NCBI GenBank assembly: GCA_035291705.1
Contig: DATDRM010000099.1
Span: 1-23,960, forward strand
Origin: DATDRM01 sp035291705
GTDB lineage: Bacteria; Chloroflexota; Anaerolineae; Anaerolineales; UBA4823
Length of the DNA: 23,960 nucleotides
Direction of reading: 5' to 3'
Part shown: piece by piece, positions 1 through 8,919 of the stretch
How positions within the stretch are numbered: the stretch's first letter is position 1
Layout of the letters: each line of letters begins with the position of its first letter
Program-made: the position numbers and the translations under genes
Notes under the pieces: model-generated
Told to the model about the DNA's origin: nothing
Database searches by the model: none
What the model saw: the letters and a program-made list of their open reading frames with translations, nothing else

Positions 1-651
1 GCTACCAACGCAGTCATGGACATCGTCAACTCTCCCGAGGCCGTGGAATCGCTGCAGTTCTACCGCGACCTGTACGCCTGCTGCCAGTATCCCGGTGGGA
101 GCAACGCCTTCTTCACCGAGACCAACGACGCTATGATCAGTGGCCAAGCAGCCATGTCGATGAACTACTTCGCCTTCTTCCCGGCGCTGGTCAACCAGGG
201 AGCCAACCCCAACTTCTACGATAAGGTGGGTTTCTTCCCCAACCCGGCTGGACCGACCGGCAAGCAACACGCCGCCTTGGGAGGCCAGGGCATGAGCGTC
301 GTGGCCTACATCAGCCCCGAGCGCCAGGAAGCCGCCAAGGCCTTCATCGAGTGGTTCGCCAAGGAAGATGTACAGACCGAGTGGGCCAAGCTGGGCGGCT
401 ACACCTGCAACAAGAACGTGCTCGCCTCCCAGGCCTTCCTGGATGCGACGCCCTTCAACCCGGCCTTCGCTACGACAATGGGCTTCGTCATGGACTTCTG
501 GAACATCCCAGAATATGCCCAGCTGCTCGCAGTCACGCAGCGCGAATTTAGTAAATTCGTCGTCGAGGGTACGGGCACGGCTCAGGAGGCGATGGACGCC
601 ATCGCCGCCGAGCACGACAAGATCCTTAAGGAGACGGGTTACATTAAGTAA
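1..651 (+). CDS. Sugar ABC transporter solute-binding protein, C-terminal part (5'-truncated)
   Basis: The frame is open from base 1, so the N-terminus, including the expected lipoprotein signal, lies outside the window; 216 residues remain. The fragment matches the C-terminal lobe of UgpB/MalE-like (family 1) sugar-binding proteins. It has a stretch rich in aromatic residues around SMNYFAFFPAL, then a GFFPNPAGPTG segment, a GGQGMSV strand where the lobe closes over ligand, and a helical AAKAFIEWFAKEDVQ segment typical of the family. It precedes two permeases and two ATPases, so it should be the extracytoplasmic receptor of that importer. The ligand cannot be read from this fragment; the downstream genes suggest a sugar, sugar acid or cyclitol. 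A 318-base gap with a terminator follows, which would allow more receptor than permease to be made. Confidence 0.9.
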   Translation, partial: ATNAVMDIVNSPEAVESLQFYRDLYACCQYPGGSNAFFTETNDAMISGQAAMSMNYFAFFPALVNQGANPNFYDKVGFFPNPAGPTGKQHAALGGQGMSVVAYISPERQEAAKAFIEWFAKEDVQTEWAKLGGYTCNKNVLASQAFLDATPFNPAFATTMGFVMDFWNIPEYAQLLAVTQREFSKFVVEGTGTAQEAMDAIAAEHDKILKETGYIK

Positions 652-682
652 TTCCTGTCCAGCATCGCTACCAAATATCCCC

Positions 683-710
683 TGGGGAGGCGGTTCAAAT
701 CGCCTCCCCA
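683..710 (+). promoter_or_regulatory. GC-rich hairpin after the binding-protein gene, no U-tract
   Basis: Perfect 10-bp stem (TGGGGAGGCG at 683-692 with CGCCTCCCCA at 701-710) around an 8-base loop, 31 bases after the stop codon. It is followed by CAAAAACC rather than a T-run, so it is not a textbook intrinsic terminator. A 3'-end-protecting or processing hairpin that stabilises the binding-protein message is plausible. Confidence 0.6.
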
Positions 711-787
711 CAAAAACCAGAGCGCGTTGAAAATTACTAATCCCATGTGCAAGCCTTTCCTGATGGGGCTAATGAGCTCTGGTAATT

Positions 788-886
788 GTCACTCTGAGCG
801 ACCGGAGGCAGCCAAGAGTCTCTATAGGCTTGCGGTTGACCCTGTAGCCAACAGGGCTTCTTCGTCGCTTCGCGCCTCGGAATGAC
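788..886. repeat. Degenerate palindromic intergenic element
   Basis: The ends GTCACTCTGAG (788-798) and CTCGGAATGAC (876-886) are inverted copies matching at 9 of 11 positions, and the similarity continues inward more weakly (GAGCG... against CGCTTCGCGCCTC). The ends resemble, from memory, a dispersed palindrome family in environmental bacteria, including Chloroflexota, that begins GTCATTCTGAG and carries GCGAAGAATC-like interiors. It holds no open reading frame of note. The gap 652-969 otherwise contains the upstream hairpin, the terminator at the right end and the ribosome binding site of the first permease gene. Confidence 0.55.
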
Positions 887-905
887 CTGCGGTTGGCTTT
901 TTTCT
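846..905 (+). terminator. Putative intrinsic (partial) terminator between binding protein and permeases
   Basis: AGCCAAC (846-852) pairs exactly with GTTGGCT (892-898). AGG/CCT can extend the stem across a GCG bulge. The stem base runs straight into six Ts (898-903). The large loop can itself fold (CGTCGCTTCGCG). This is the only hairpin plus U-run I found. Its place between the receptor gene and the rest of the importer suits attenuation that lowers expression of the membrane components. Confidence 0.5.
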
Positions 906-956
906 AAACCTTGCACCTCTATTCGATCGGTAAGTAGAAGTTCGGTTTGTATCTTC

Positions 957-963
957 GGAGGAG
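957..963 (+). promoter_or_regulatory. Ribosome binding site deciding a TTG start
   Basis: GGAGGAG lies 6 bases before TTG at 970. No ATG in this frame is better placed and the N-terminus from TTG fits a MalF-type permease, so TTG is the likely start. Confidence 0.75.
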
Positions 964-969
964 TACCAG

Positions 970-1914
970 TTGAGCACAACCACAGCCAAAGTAGCCTCTC
1001 ATCCTCGTCAGCGCCACCTCAGCGACCGGGCGATCATCAACCTTTTCGTCTGGCCGACCCTGGTGCTGCTGATCCTGGTGAACGTCTTCCCCCTGTTCTA
1101 CAGCCTTTTCCTCAGTTTCACCAACTACTCGGCCATCGCAGGTAAGGCGCCGGTGTGGATCGGTTTTAAGAATTTTGCCAACCTGCTCAACGACCAACAG
1201 ATGTGGAAATACTTCGCCACCACCGGCAAGTACGCCCTGGTCTCGGTCGGTTTGCAGACCCTGTTTGGCTTCGGGCTGGCCATGCTGCTGCACGAGAAGT
1301 TCAAAGGCAGTGGCCTGATCACCACCCTGATCCTGATTCCGATGATGATCTCGCCCGTGGTGGTCGGCCTGTTCTGGAAGCTAATGTACAACCCGAGTTT
1401 CGGTTACTTCAATTACCTGATCGGTTTTCCTAATCCAATCAGGGGACCCGACATGCTGGCCAGCAGCTTTGCCCGCCATGGTGTGCCTGGCCTGGCGTTG
1501 TATTCGGTGGTCCTGGTCGACGTGTGGATGTGGACTCCGTTCGTGATGCTGCTCGTCCTTTCGGGCCTCAAAGCCATCCCCGATTATCTCTACGAAGCGG
1601 CCGCCATCGACCGGGCCAGCTCCTGGTTCCAGTTCTGGCGCATCACCGTGCCCCAGGTGGCGCCCCTGCTGCTGATCGCCATCCTCTTCCGCACCATTGA
1701 GGCTTTTAAATCCTTCGACCTGGTGATGGGTATGACCGGCGGCGGCCCGGGCGACCAGACCGAGCTGATCGCTGTCAACCTCTACCGCCAGGCCTTCCTG
1801 GGCCAATGGCAGACGGGCAGGTCGAGCGCCCTGGCCTATATTATTCTGATCATTATCATCGCCGTCAGCAATCTTTACATCCTCTATCTCAACCGCATGC
1901 GCGGGGAGGCGTGA
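970..1914 (+). CDS. Sugar ABC transporter permease, MalF/UgpA type
   Basis: The 314-residue inner-membrane permease is of usual family length. Hydrophobic segments lie at about residues 22-44, 85-107, 116-138, 175-199, 229-246 and 280-305. The cytoplasmic EAA loop that docks on the ATPase is at residues 209-215 (EAAAIDR, then ASSWFQFWRITVPQ). The usual glycine of EAA-x2-DG is arginine here (R215), a mild deviation. The TTG start is supported by GGAGGAG 6 bases upstream. The next permease gene begins 3 bases after the stop codon, so the two are translationally linked and should form the heterodimeric channel. Confidence 0.93.
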   Translation: MSTTTAKVASHPRQRHLSDRAIINLFVWPTLVLLILVNVFPLFYSLFLSFTNYSAIAGKAPVWIGFKNFANLLNDQQMWKYFATTGKYALVSVGLQTLFGFGLAMLLHEKFKGSGLITTLILIPMMISPVVVGLFWKLMYNPSFGYFNYLIGFPNPIRGPDMLASSFARHGVPGLALYSVVLVDVWMWTPFVMLLVLSGLKAIPDYLYEAAAIDRASSWFQFWRITVPQVAPLLLIAILFRTIEAFKSFDLVMGMTGGGPGDQTELIAVNLYRQAFLGQWQTGRSSALAYIILIIIIAVSNLYILYLNRMRGEA

Positions 1915-1917
1915 TCT

Positions 1918-2922
1918 ATGGCTAATTTCGAGCAAACCGGTCCCGGCAAGCCGGTCCTGGAAGCCACTCGCGTGGATAAAGTCACTCCGGGTTACCGGCT
2001 GGGGCATAACCTGCGCGCCCTGTTTGTCGTCATCCTGGCCATTGTTGGCCTGATCCCGGTCTTCGTGATGATCATCACCGCCTTCAAGACCCGCCCGGAT
2101 GCCATCCATGTGCCTCCCAAGCTGATCTTTACTCCCTCCCTGGAAGGCCTGGTCTTCTTGTTCACCGAGCGCGCGTCGGCCTCGCCGTCCAGGCTAGAGG
2201 AATTGAAAAAAGCTGCCGAAGGGGTTCAGCTCAGCCTGGTCGATCGCATCGCGCTAAATGCCGGCCAGGAGATCACCGGGCCTAGCGATTATGTTTTCCG
2301 CCTGAGGAATTCGCTGATCATCGCCGGCATTTCGACCCTACTCTCTGTGGTCCTGGCCATTTTTTCCGCCTATGCCTTCAGCCGCTATGGCGTAAAAGGC
2401 AAGGGTGACCTGCTCTTTTTCATCCTCAGCACGCGCATGCTGCCGGCGGTGGTGGTCACCGTACCGCTCTTCTTGATGTACACGCAGCTCAAACTGCACG
2501 ACACACATATCGGGATGATCCTCCTCTACACCGTGTTTAACCTCTCGCTGGCGGTGTGGTTGATGAAAGGTTTCTTCGACGAGATCCCGCGCGAGTACGA
2601 AGAGGCCGCGCTGGTGGACGGTTACACCCGCATGCAGGCTTTCTTCAAGATCGTCTTGCCGCAGGCGGTGACTGGCATCGCCGCCACCACCGTCTTCTGC
2701 CTGATCTTCGCCTGGAACGAGTACGCCTTCGCCCTCATGCTGACCAGCGAGAAGGCGCGCACCGCCCCGCCCAGCATCGCCACCATGCTCGGCATCGGTG
2801 GCATCGAGTGGACAGCCATCGCCGCCGGCAGCCTGGGTTTCTTGATCCCGGTCGTGATCGTCACCTTTGCCTTGCGCAACTATCTGCTGCGCGGCGTCAC
2901 CTTCGGCGCAGTCCGCAAATAG
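1918..2922 (+). CDS. Sugar ABC transporter permease, MalG/UgpE type, with an enlarged extracytoplasmic loop
   Basis: The 334-residue permease is longer than the 270-300 residues common for MalG-like partners. The first membrane segment is at about residues 34-56. A hydrophilic, probably helical stretch of about 55 residues (roughly 72-127, rich in E, K and S) separates it from the next segment, where 15-25 residues are usual. The canonical EAA loop is present (EAALVDG, 229-235, followed by KIVLPQ). It begins 3 bases after the upstream permease and ends 16 bases before the first ATPase gene. The insertion faces outward by the usual topology, so it may contact the binding protein, but that is inference. 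Confidence 0.93.
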   Translation: MANFEQTGPGKPVLEATRVDKVTPGYRLGHNLRALFVVILAIVGLIPVFVMIITAFKTRPDAIHVPPKLIFTPSLEGLVFLFTERASASPSRLEELKKAAEGVQLSLVDRIALNAGQEITGPSDYVFRLRNSLIIAGISTLLSVVLAIFSAYAFSRYGVKGKGDLLFFILSTRMLPAVVVTVPLFLMYTQLKLHDTHIGMILLYTVFNLSLAVWLMKGFFDEIPREYEEAALVDGYTRMQAFFKIVLPQAVTGIAATTVFCLIFAWNEYAFALMLTSEKARTAPPSIATMLGIGGIEWTAIAAGSLGFLIPVVIVTFALRNYLLRGVTFGAVRK

Positions 2923-2938
2923 GACTGAGGAAAAAAAT

Positions 2939-4036
2939 ATGGCTACCATAGAACTCCAGAAAGTAGAGAAGAAATTCGCCGAGCTGCACGCCGTCAAACC
3001 GATGGACTTGACCATCCAGGATGGGGAATTCGTGGTCTTGCTCGGCCCCTCCGGTTGTGGCAAGACCACCACCCTGCGCATGATTTCGGGCCTGGAGACG
3101 GTCACCGGCGGCAAAATCCTGCTCAACCAGCGCGACGTGACCTGGCTGCATCCCAGCCAGCGCGATATCGCCTTCGTCTTCCAGTTCTACGCCCTCTACC
3201 CGCATATTTCCGCCCGGGACAATATCTCCTTCCCTCTGCGGGCGCAAGGCGAGTCAAAAGAAGAGATCGAAAAGCAGGTCAAGGAAGTCTCTGCCTTATT
3301 ACGCATCGAGCACCTGCTCAACCAGCGTCCGGGCAACCTGAGCGGCGGCGACCAGCAGCGCGTCGCCCTGGCGCGCGCCCTCGTTCGCCGCCCGGCGGCC
3401 TTCCTGATGGACGAACCGTTGGGCGCCCTCGACGCCGAATTCCGCGAGTCCATGCGCGCCGAGATCAAGCGCCTGCACATCGACCAGCACGCCACGACCG
3501 TTTACGTCACCCACGACCAGATCGAAGCCATGGCCCTGGGCGACCGCATCGTGGTGATGTCTGAAGCGGTCGTACAGCAGATTGGCACGGCGGCTGAGGT
3601 CTATTACAACCCGGCCAACCTGTTTGTGGCACGCTTCATCGGCAGCCCGGGTATGAACCTGGTCACGGGTCATTATGTCGACGGTGTCGTAACTATACCG
3701 GGCACGCAGAACCGCTTCAGCCTCCCAGTCGGGTGGCGCAAACCGGTTGACGAGACATTGAAAGAATCAAAAGAGATCATCCTGGGCTTTCGCCCGGAAG
3801 CGGCGCAGCTCAACAATGCGGGAAAGTTATCCGGGGAGGTGTATGCCAGCGAGCTGCAAGGAGCATTTGCCGTGCTGCACGTGAATGTGAACTCGGATGA
3901 CATCGTCCACATTCGCACCGATCGAGTGATCAATTACCCGATTGACACGGTGGTGCATTTTGATCTAAACCCTGAAATGGTACGCTTCTTCGATCCTCAA
4001 TCAGAAGCCGCCATCCAACCAGAGGTGGGCGCATGA
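2939..4036 (+). CDS. ABC transporter ATPase, MalK/UgpC type (first of two)
   Basis: Start chosen at ATG 2939, 8 bases after TGAGG. An in-frame ATG at 2867 lies inside the upstream gene and would add 24 unrelated residues. The 365-residue protein has Walker A GPSGCGKT (36-43), Q-loop Q82, signature LSGGD (134-138), Walker B ending in catalytic E159 and the switch histidine H192 (VTHDQ). The C-terminal regulatory (TOBE/OB) region follows. All catalytic residues are present. It overlaps the second ATPase gene by 4 bases (ATGA), which suggests equimolar synthesis and a heterodimeric motor for the two permeases. Confidence 0.94.
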   Translation: MATIELQKVEKKFAELHAVKPMDLTIQDGEFVVLLGPSGCGKTTTLRMISGLETVTGGKILLNQRDVTWLHPSQRDIAFVFQFYALYPHISARDNISFPLRAQGESKEEIEKQVKEVSALLRIEHLLNQRPGNLSGGDQQRVALARALVRRPAAFLMDEPLGALDAEFRESMRAEIKRLHIDQHATTVYVTHDQIEAMALGDRIVVMSEAVVQQIGTAAEVYYNPANLFVARFIGSPGMNLVTGHYVDGVVTIPGTQNRFSLPVGWRKPVDETLKESKEIILGFRPEAAQLNNAGKLSGEVYASELQGAFAVLHVNVNSDDIVHIRTDRVINYPIDTVVHFDLNPEMVRFFDPQSEAAIQPEVGA

Positions 4037-5094
4037 GCAACCTAGAACTTAAACAGATTACCAAGCGGTTCCCAGGTGTGACCGCCTTAAACGACGTGTC
4101 TTTCGATGTGCAGGATAGCGAATTCTTCATCCTGCTCGGCCCCACCGGCGCTGGCAAGACGACAACGCTGCGGGTGATCGCTGGCTTAGAACGGCAGGAA
4201 GAAGGCACGGTTTTGTTCGATGGTGAGCCGGTCGACAATCTGGCCCCGGCCGGCCGCGACGTCGCCTTCGTCTTCCAGCAGTATTCACTTTACCCGACCA
4301 TGTCGGTCTACGACAACCTAGCCTTCCCGCTGCGCTCCCCCCTGCGCCGCACGCCAGAAGGTGAGATTCGCAAGCGCATCCAGGAGATCGCCGAGGTCCT
4401 GCGCATCCCCCACCTCCTGGAGCGTAAGACGGCTCACCTCTCGGGCGGCGAGATGCAGCGCGTCTCCATCGGCCGGGCTATCGTGCGCGAACCGCGCATC
4501 TTCCTGATGGACGAGCCGCTTTCCAATCTGGACGCCAAGCTGCGTGAATCCCTGCGGGTGGAGCTGCAGCACCTGCAAAAGACGCAAGGCAGCACCACCC
4601 TTTTCGTGACGCACGACCAGATCGAAGCCCTGACCATGGCCGACCGCATTGCCGTGCTCAACCTGGGGCGCATCATCCAGATCGGCACTCCGGAAGACAT
4701 CTATGACCGGCCCGTCACCACCTTCGTCGCCCAGCTGGTTGGCACCCCGCGCATCAACCTGCTCAAATCCAACCGGGAGGACAGCACGCTTTACATCATG
4801 AATAGCGATCTCCATCTGCCGAGTCCACATGAGTACACCGTTCCGGGTGAATTCCTGCTCGGCATCCGCCCGGAGGACATCCTCCCCCACCCGGAAGGCA
4901 AGTTTGCTGGTCAGATCCTGCTGACTGAACCGCTCGGCGTGCAGACCGTGGTCCACATTCGCTCTGGGGAGCAAACCCTATCGAGCCTGATCCCTGGCAT
5001 GAGCACCCTGAAAATTGGTGATAATGTCCGCTTCAACATCCTGGCGGAGCGGTTGCATTGTTTCACCCTGGACGGAAAACGCGTCCAGAGATAG
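4033..5094 (+). CDS. ABC transporter ATPase, MalK/UgpC type (second of two)
   Basis: The 353-residue protein has Walker A GPTGAGKT (36-43), Q82, signature LSGGE (136-140), catalytic E161 and switch H194, so it looks fully active. The C-terminal half carries an MalK-like TOBE/OB region (LGIRPEDI and onward). It differs clearly from the preceding ATPase in sequence, so it is an old pair rather than a recent duplication. Two ATPase genes per importer are known in a minority of CUT1 systems, such as the GlpS/GlpT glycerol importer of rhizobia. The start overlaps the previous stop. Confidence 0.94.
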   Translation: MSNLELKQITKRFPGVTALNDVSFDVQDSEFFILLGPTGAGKTTTLRVIAGLERQEEGTVLFDGEPVDNLAPAGRDVAFVFQQYSLYPTMSVYDNLAFPLRSPLRRTPEGEIRKRIQEIAEVLRIPHLLERKTAHLSGGEMQRVSIGRAIVREPRIFLMDEPLSNLDAKLRESLRVELQHLQKTQGSTTLFVTHDQIEALTMADRIAVLNLGRIIQIGTPEDIYDRPVTTFVAQLVGTPRINLLKSNREDSTLYIMNSDLHLPSPHEYTVPGEFLLGIRPEDILPHPEGKFAGQILLTEPLGVQTVVHIRSGEQTLSSLIPGMSTLKIGDNVRFNILAERLHCFTLDGKRVQR

Positions 5095-5121
5095 AAAGTT
5101 GCCCAAAAAGGAGTGTGAAAA

Positions 5122-5970
5122 ATGAAAATCGGCGTAAACACCTGGGTTTGGACTTCGCCCCTAACCACCGCTGAACTCGAAAATCTGGCGCCCAAGGTCA
5201 AGCAAATCGGCTTCGATTGGATTGAAGTGCCTCTCGAAAGCCTCGACGATCTGGATCACCAACGCGGGGCGGCGATTATTAAGGACAATGGTCTGGGAGT
5301 CAGCGCCGTAGCTGCGATGGGCCCGGATCGCGACCTGATCCATCCGGATAAGGCCATCCGCGACAACGGGATGGCTTACGTGAAGGGCGCCATCCAGGCC
5401 ACCCACAACCTGGGAGCCACCAATTTCGTCGGCCCCTTGTACTCGGCCGTCGGGCGCACCTGGCAAATGACCGCAGAAGAACGCGCCCACGACACAGACC
5501 TGCTGGTGGAGAACCTGAGCGAATTGGCGAATTACGCCGCCGACTATGGGGTCGTGCTGTGTGTCGAGCCGCTCAATCGCTTCGAAACCAGCTTCCTCAA
5601 TCTGGCCGAGCAAGTCATCGAAGTCGTCGACCGCGTCGGGCATCCTAACTGCCAGATCATGCTGGACACGTTCCACATGAACATCGAGGAGAAATCCTCA
5701 GGAGACGCCATCCGCGCCGCTGGCAAACGCCTGAAGCACCTGCACTCCTGCGAGAATGACCGCGGCGCTCCAGGTTCGGGCCATGTCACCTGGCAGGAGG
5801 TCGCCCAGGCATTGTGGGACATCGGCTACGACGGGCCGGTGGTGATCGAGTCCTTCACGGCCAAGGTGAAGAGTATCGCCCGCGCCGCCGCCATCTGGCG
5901 CCCGCTGGCATCCACTCAGGATGCGCTCGCCGCAGATGGACTTAAATTCTTGCGACAGCTGTTAAGTTAA
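5122..5970 (+). CDS. TIM-barrel ketose 3-epimerase-like protein (D-tagatose/D-psicose 3-epimerase family)
   Basis: The 282-residue length fits the D-tagatose/D-allulose 3-epimerase family, which interconverts free ketohexoses at C3 using a Mn or Co ion in a TIM barrel. The metal-ligand set is intact: E149 (VEPLNRFE), D182 (LDTFHMNIEE), H208 (HLHS) and E243 (IESF). These keep the spacing of the Pseudomonas cichorii enzyme (E152, D185, H211, E246) with a constant shift of three. The ENDRG...GSGH motif (211-221) is also typical. ATG 5122 has AAGGAG 8 bases upstream. Position just after the importer suggests that it acts early on the imported sugar. The exact substrate is not determined by sequence; hydroxypyruvate-isomerase-like or L-ribulose 3-epimerase activity is possible. 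Confidence 0.88.
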   Translation: MKIGVNTWVWTSPLTTAELENLAPKVKQIGFDWIEVPLESLDDLDHQRGAAIIKDNGLGVSAVAAMGPDRDLIHPDKAIRDNGMAYVKGAIQATHNLGATNFVGPLYSAVGRTWQMTAEERAHDTDLLVENLSELANYAADYGVVLCVEPLNRFETSFLNLAEQVIEVVDRVGHPNCQIMLDTFHMNIEEKSSGDAIRAAGKRLKHLHSCENDRGAPGSGHVTWQEVAQALWDIGYDGPVVIESFTAKVKSIARAAAIWRPLASTQDALAADGLKFLRQLLS

Positions 5971-5991
5971 GGAGTTTCCCCTGGCTGGCAT

Positions 5992-6028
5992 GGCAGTTAG
6001 ACTGCCGTCCCCACCGCAGTGCAACTGC
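5992..6028 (+). promoter_or_regulatory. Tandem small hairpins in the leader of the second epimerase gene
   Basis: GGCAGT-TAG-ACTGCC (5992-6006) is followed by GCAGT-GCA-ACTGC (6016-6028). Each is a perfect hairpin with a 3-base loop. The GCAGT and ACTGC modules are interchangeable, so ACTGC at 6001-6005 could instead pair with GCAGT at 6016-6020. No T-run follows. Confidence 0.45.
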
Positions 6029-6075
6029 ATCGAGATCGATATTTGGAAACATTACATAACGAAGGAGAGTACAAA

Positions 6076-7080
6076 ATGGCACGACCTGTCACCTTGTTCA
6101 CCGGGCAATGGGCTGACCTGACCCTGGAAGATGTAGCCAGGAAAGCCAGCGCCTGGGGTTTCGACGGCCTCGAGCTGGCCTGCTGGGGCGACCACTTCGA
6201 AGTGGATAAAGCCCAGGCAGATGAGAAATATGTCAAAGGCCGCTGGGATATCCTCAATAAATACAACCTGAAGTGCTTTGCGATCAGCACGCATCTCGTC
6301 GGCCAATGCGTCGCCGATGACCCGATCGATGCCCGCCACCAGCGCATCCTCTCGGGGCGCTTATGGGGCGATGGCGATCCCGAAGGCGTGCGCCGGCGCT
6401 GCGCCGAAGAGATGAAGAACACCGCCAGCGCCGCCAAGAAGTTTGGCGTGAAGGTTGTCAATGGCTTTACCGGCAGTTCGGTATGGAAGAACCTGTATTT
6501 CTTCCCGCCCACCAATCAAGATGACATCAACAAAGGCTATGCCGACTTCGCTGCCCGCTGGAAGCCGATCTTTGATGTCTTCGCCGAGAATGGCGTGAAG
6601 TTCGGTTTGGAAGTCCACCCGACCGAGATCGCTTACGACATCATCACTGCTCACCGCGCCCTGGAAGCGGTCGGCGGACACTCCGCCTTCGGCTTTAACT
6701 TCGACCCCAGCCACTTCATCCATCAGTTCATCGACCCGTTCGAGTTCATTAACGAGTTTGGGGACCGCATCTGGCACATGCACGTGAAGGATTCGCGCGT
6801 GCAGCTTACTGGGCGCAACAGCATCCTCTCCTCACACCTGGATTTCGGCGATAACCGCCGGGGTTGGGACTTCGTCTCCCCGGGTCGCGGCGACGTCAAA
6901 TGGGACAAGATCATTCGCGCCCTGAACCGGATTGGATACAGCGGCCCGCTCTCGATCGAGTGGGAGGATTCAGGCATGGATCGCGAATGGGGTGCACCCG
7001 AAGCGCTGAAGATGGTGCGCAGCCAGGACTTCACCGCCTCGCAGATGGCCTTCGACGCAGCTTTCGCCGCCAAGGATTAG
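6076..7080 (+). CDS. Sugar phosphate isomerase/epimerase family protein (xylose isomerase-like TIM barrel)
   Basis: Start chosen at ATG 6076, 8 bases after AAGGAG; an in-frame ATG at 6019 lacks a ribosome binding site and adds 19 unlikely residues. The 334-residue protein belongs to the AP-endonuclease-2/xylose-isomerase-like TIM-barrel group. Probable metal ligands are E179 (GLEVHPTE), D210 (FNFDPSH), H236 (HMHVKDS) and E295 (SIEWED). It has an extra loop rich in R, D and G (about 247-270) before the last strands. From memory, this subfamily commonly sits beside Gfo/Idh/MocA dehydrogenases, as it does here, and such pairs often act on keto-sugars or cyclitols. The substrate is unknown. Confidence 0.85.
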   Translation: MARPVTLFTGQWADLTLEDVARKASAWGFDGLELACWGDHFEVDKAQADEKYVKGRWDILNKYNLKCFAISTHLVGQCVADDPIDARHQRILSGRLWGDGDPEGVRRRCAEEMKNTASAAKKFGVKVVNGFTGSSVWKNLYFFPPTNQDDINKGYADFAARWKPIFDVFAENGVKFGLEVHPTEIAYDIITAHRALEAVGGHSAFGFNFDPSHFIHQFIDPFEFINEFGDRIWHMHVKDSRVQLTGRNSILSSHLDFGDNRRGWDFVSPGRGDVKWDKIIRALNRIGYSGPLSIEWEDSGMDREWGAPEALKMVRSQDFTASQMAFDAAFAAKD

Positions 7081-7096
7081 CCCTATTCCTGGTCGA

Positions 7097-7126
7097 GGGG
7101 CAGCGAAGAATTCGCTCGCTGCTCCC
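7097..7126 (+). promoter_or_regulatory. Intergenic hairpin before the Gfo/Idh gene
   Basis: GGGGCAGCGA (7097-7106) pairs with TCGCTGCTCCC (7116-7126) with one bulged base. An alternative inner hairpin AGCGAA-GAA-TTCGCT (7102-7116) uses part of the same sequence. No T-run follows, so processing or stability is more likely than termination. Confidence 0.5.
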
Positions 7127-7184
7127 ATGCCTGGTAACTATACACGGATACCTAATCACTATTTCCTGACAACTGGAGTGTACT

Positions 7185-8381
<1,197 letters not shown>

Positions 8382-8393
8382 TCGAATTTCGCT

Positions 8394-8424
8394 GGGCGAG
8401 GCAGAGCTCCCTTCTGCCTCGCCC
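8394..8424 (+). promoter_or_regulatory. Strong perfect hairpin between the Gfo/Idh and membrane-protein genes
   Basis: A 12-bp perfect stem (GGGCGAGGCAGA, 8394-8405, with TCTGCCTCGCCC, 8413-8424) closes a 7-base loop. CCTCAATAAGGA follows, so there is no U-tract and the next ribosome binding site is 7 bases away. It may protect the upstream message or set a segmental boundary in the operon. Confidence 0.6.
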
Positions 8425-8442
8425 CCTCAATAAGGAATCCCT

Positions 8443-8919
8443 ATGGCAAAAACTCGCCTGCGTATACCAATCGCTCTCCCGATTGCAATTGTTATCTCGC
8501 TGGTCCTTGGCTTGCTTGCTGGCCCTTTCATCAGATCCCGGGCGACGGAAGAACAACTGGCTGATAATGTCTTGCTTTCAGCTCTCCCCTTTATCCTGAT
8601 CTTCGTGGCCATCATCCTGGCCTTTATCACCTTGATCGTCATCATAGCTAGGCTGCTCAGCAACAACCTTTCTCCCCGCATATTTCACATCGTCGAGAGG
8701 ATCCTTATTGCCGGTATCGTGCTGGGTGTTTTGGGCATGTTCCAGCCATGGGTATTTCTCGCCTATAAATACGGCTTCCTGCTCTTATTATTCTCAACGC
8801 TGAGTTTTATCGTTTGGAGCCATATTGTCCCGCGGAGAGCCGAGGTCCAGGAGGGGATCAGCCCGTTGGTTCCCTCACAGCCCGAGAAAAGGGATCTGGA
8901 GGGTGAGCGCAGAGTTTAA
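8443..8919 (+). CDS. Small four-helix membrane protein of unknown function
   Basis: The 158-residue protein has four predicted membrane segments: about residues 7-28, 44-70, 84-104 and 107-128. A basic N-terminus (MAKTRLR) and a charged C-terminal tail (RRAEVQEGI onward) would both lie in the cytoplasm if the helix count is right. AAGGA lies 6 bases before ATG 8443, and the stop codon overlaps the xylA start (TAATG). I do not recognise the family. No transporter signature, lipoprotein box or metal motif is visible. Its place inside a catabolic operon could mean a membrane accessory or anchoring role, which is only a guess from context. Confidence 0.75.
   Translation: MAKTRLRIPIALPIAIVISLVLGLLAGPFIRSRATEEQLADNVLLSALPFILIFVAIILAFITLIVIIARLLSNNLSPRIFHIVERILIAGIVLGVLGMFQPWVFLAYKYGFLLLLFSTLSFIVWSHIVPRRAEVQEGISPLVPSQPEKRDLEGERRV

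Noticed and set aside
911..936. Possible promoter TTGCAC ... TAAGTA upstream of the first permease
   Set aside because: The spacer is only 14 bases and both boxes are weak matches; I cannot support a promoter call.
2867..2938. Upstream in-frame ATG for the first ATPase
   Set aside because: It lies within the permease gene and adds 24 residues without homology; ATG 2939 has a ribosome binding site and gives a standard N-terminus.
6019..6075. Upstream in-frame ATG for the second epimerase
   Set aside because: No ribosome binding site and it overlaps the tandem hairpins; AAGGAG precedes ATG 6076.
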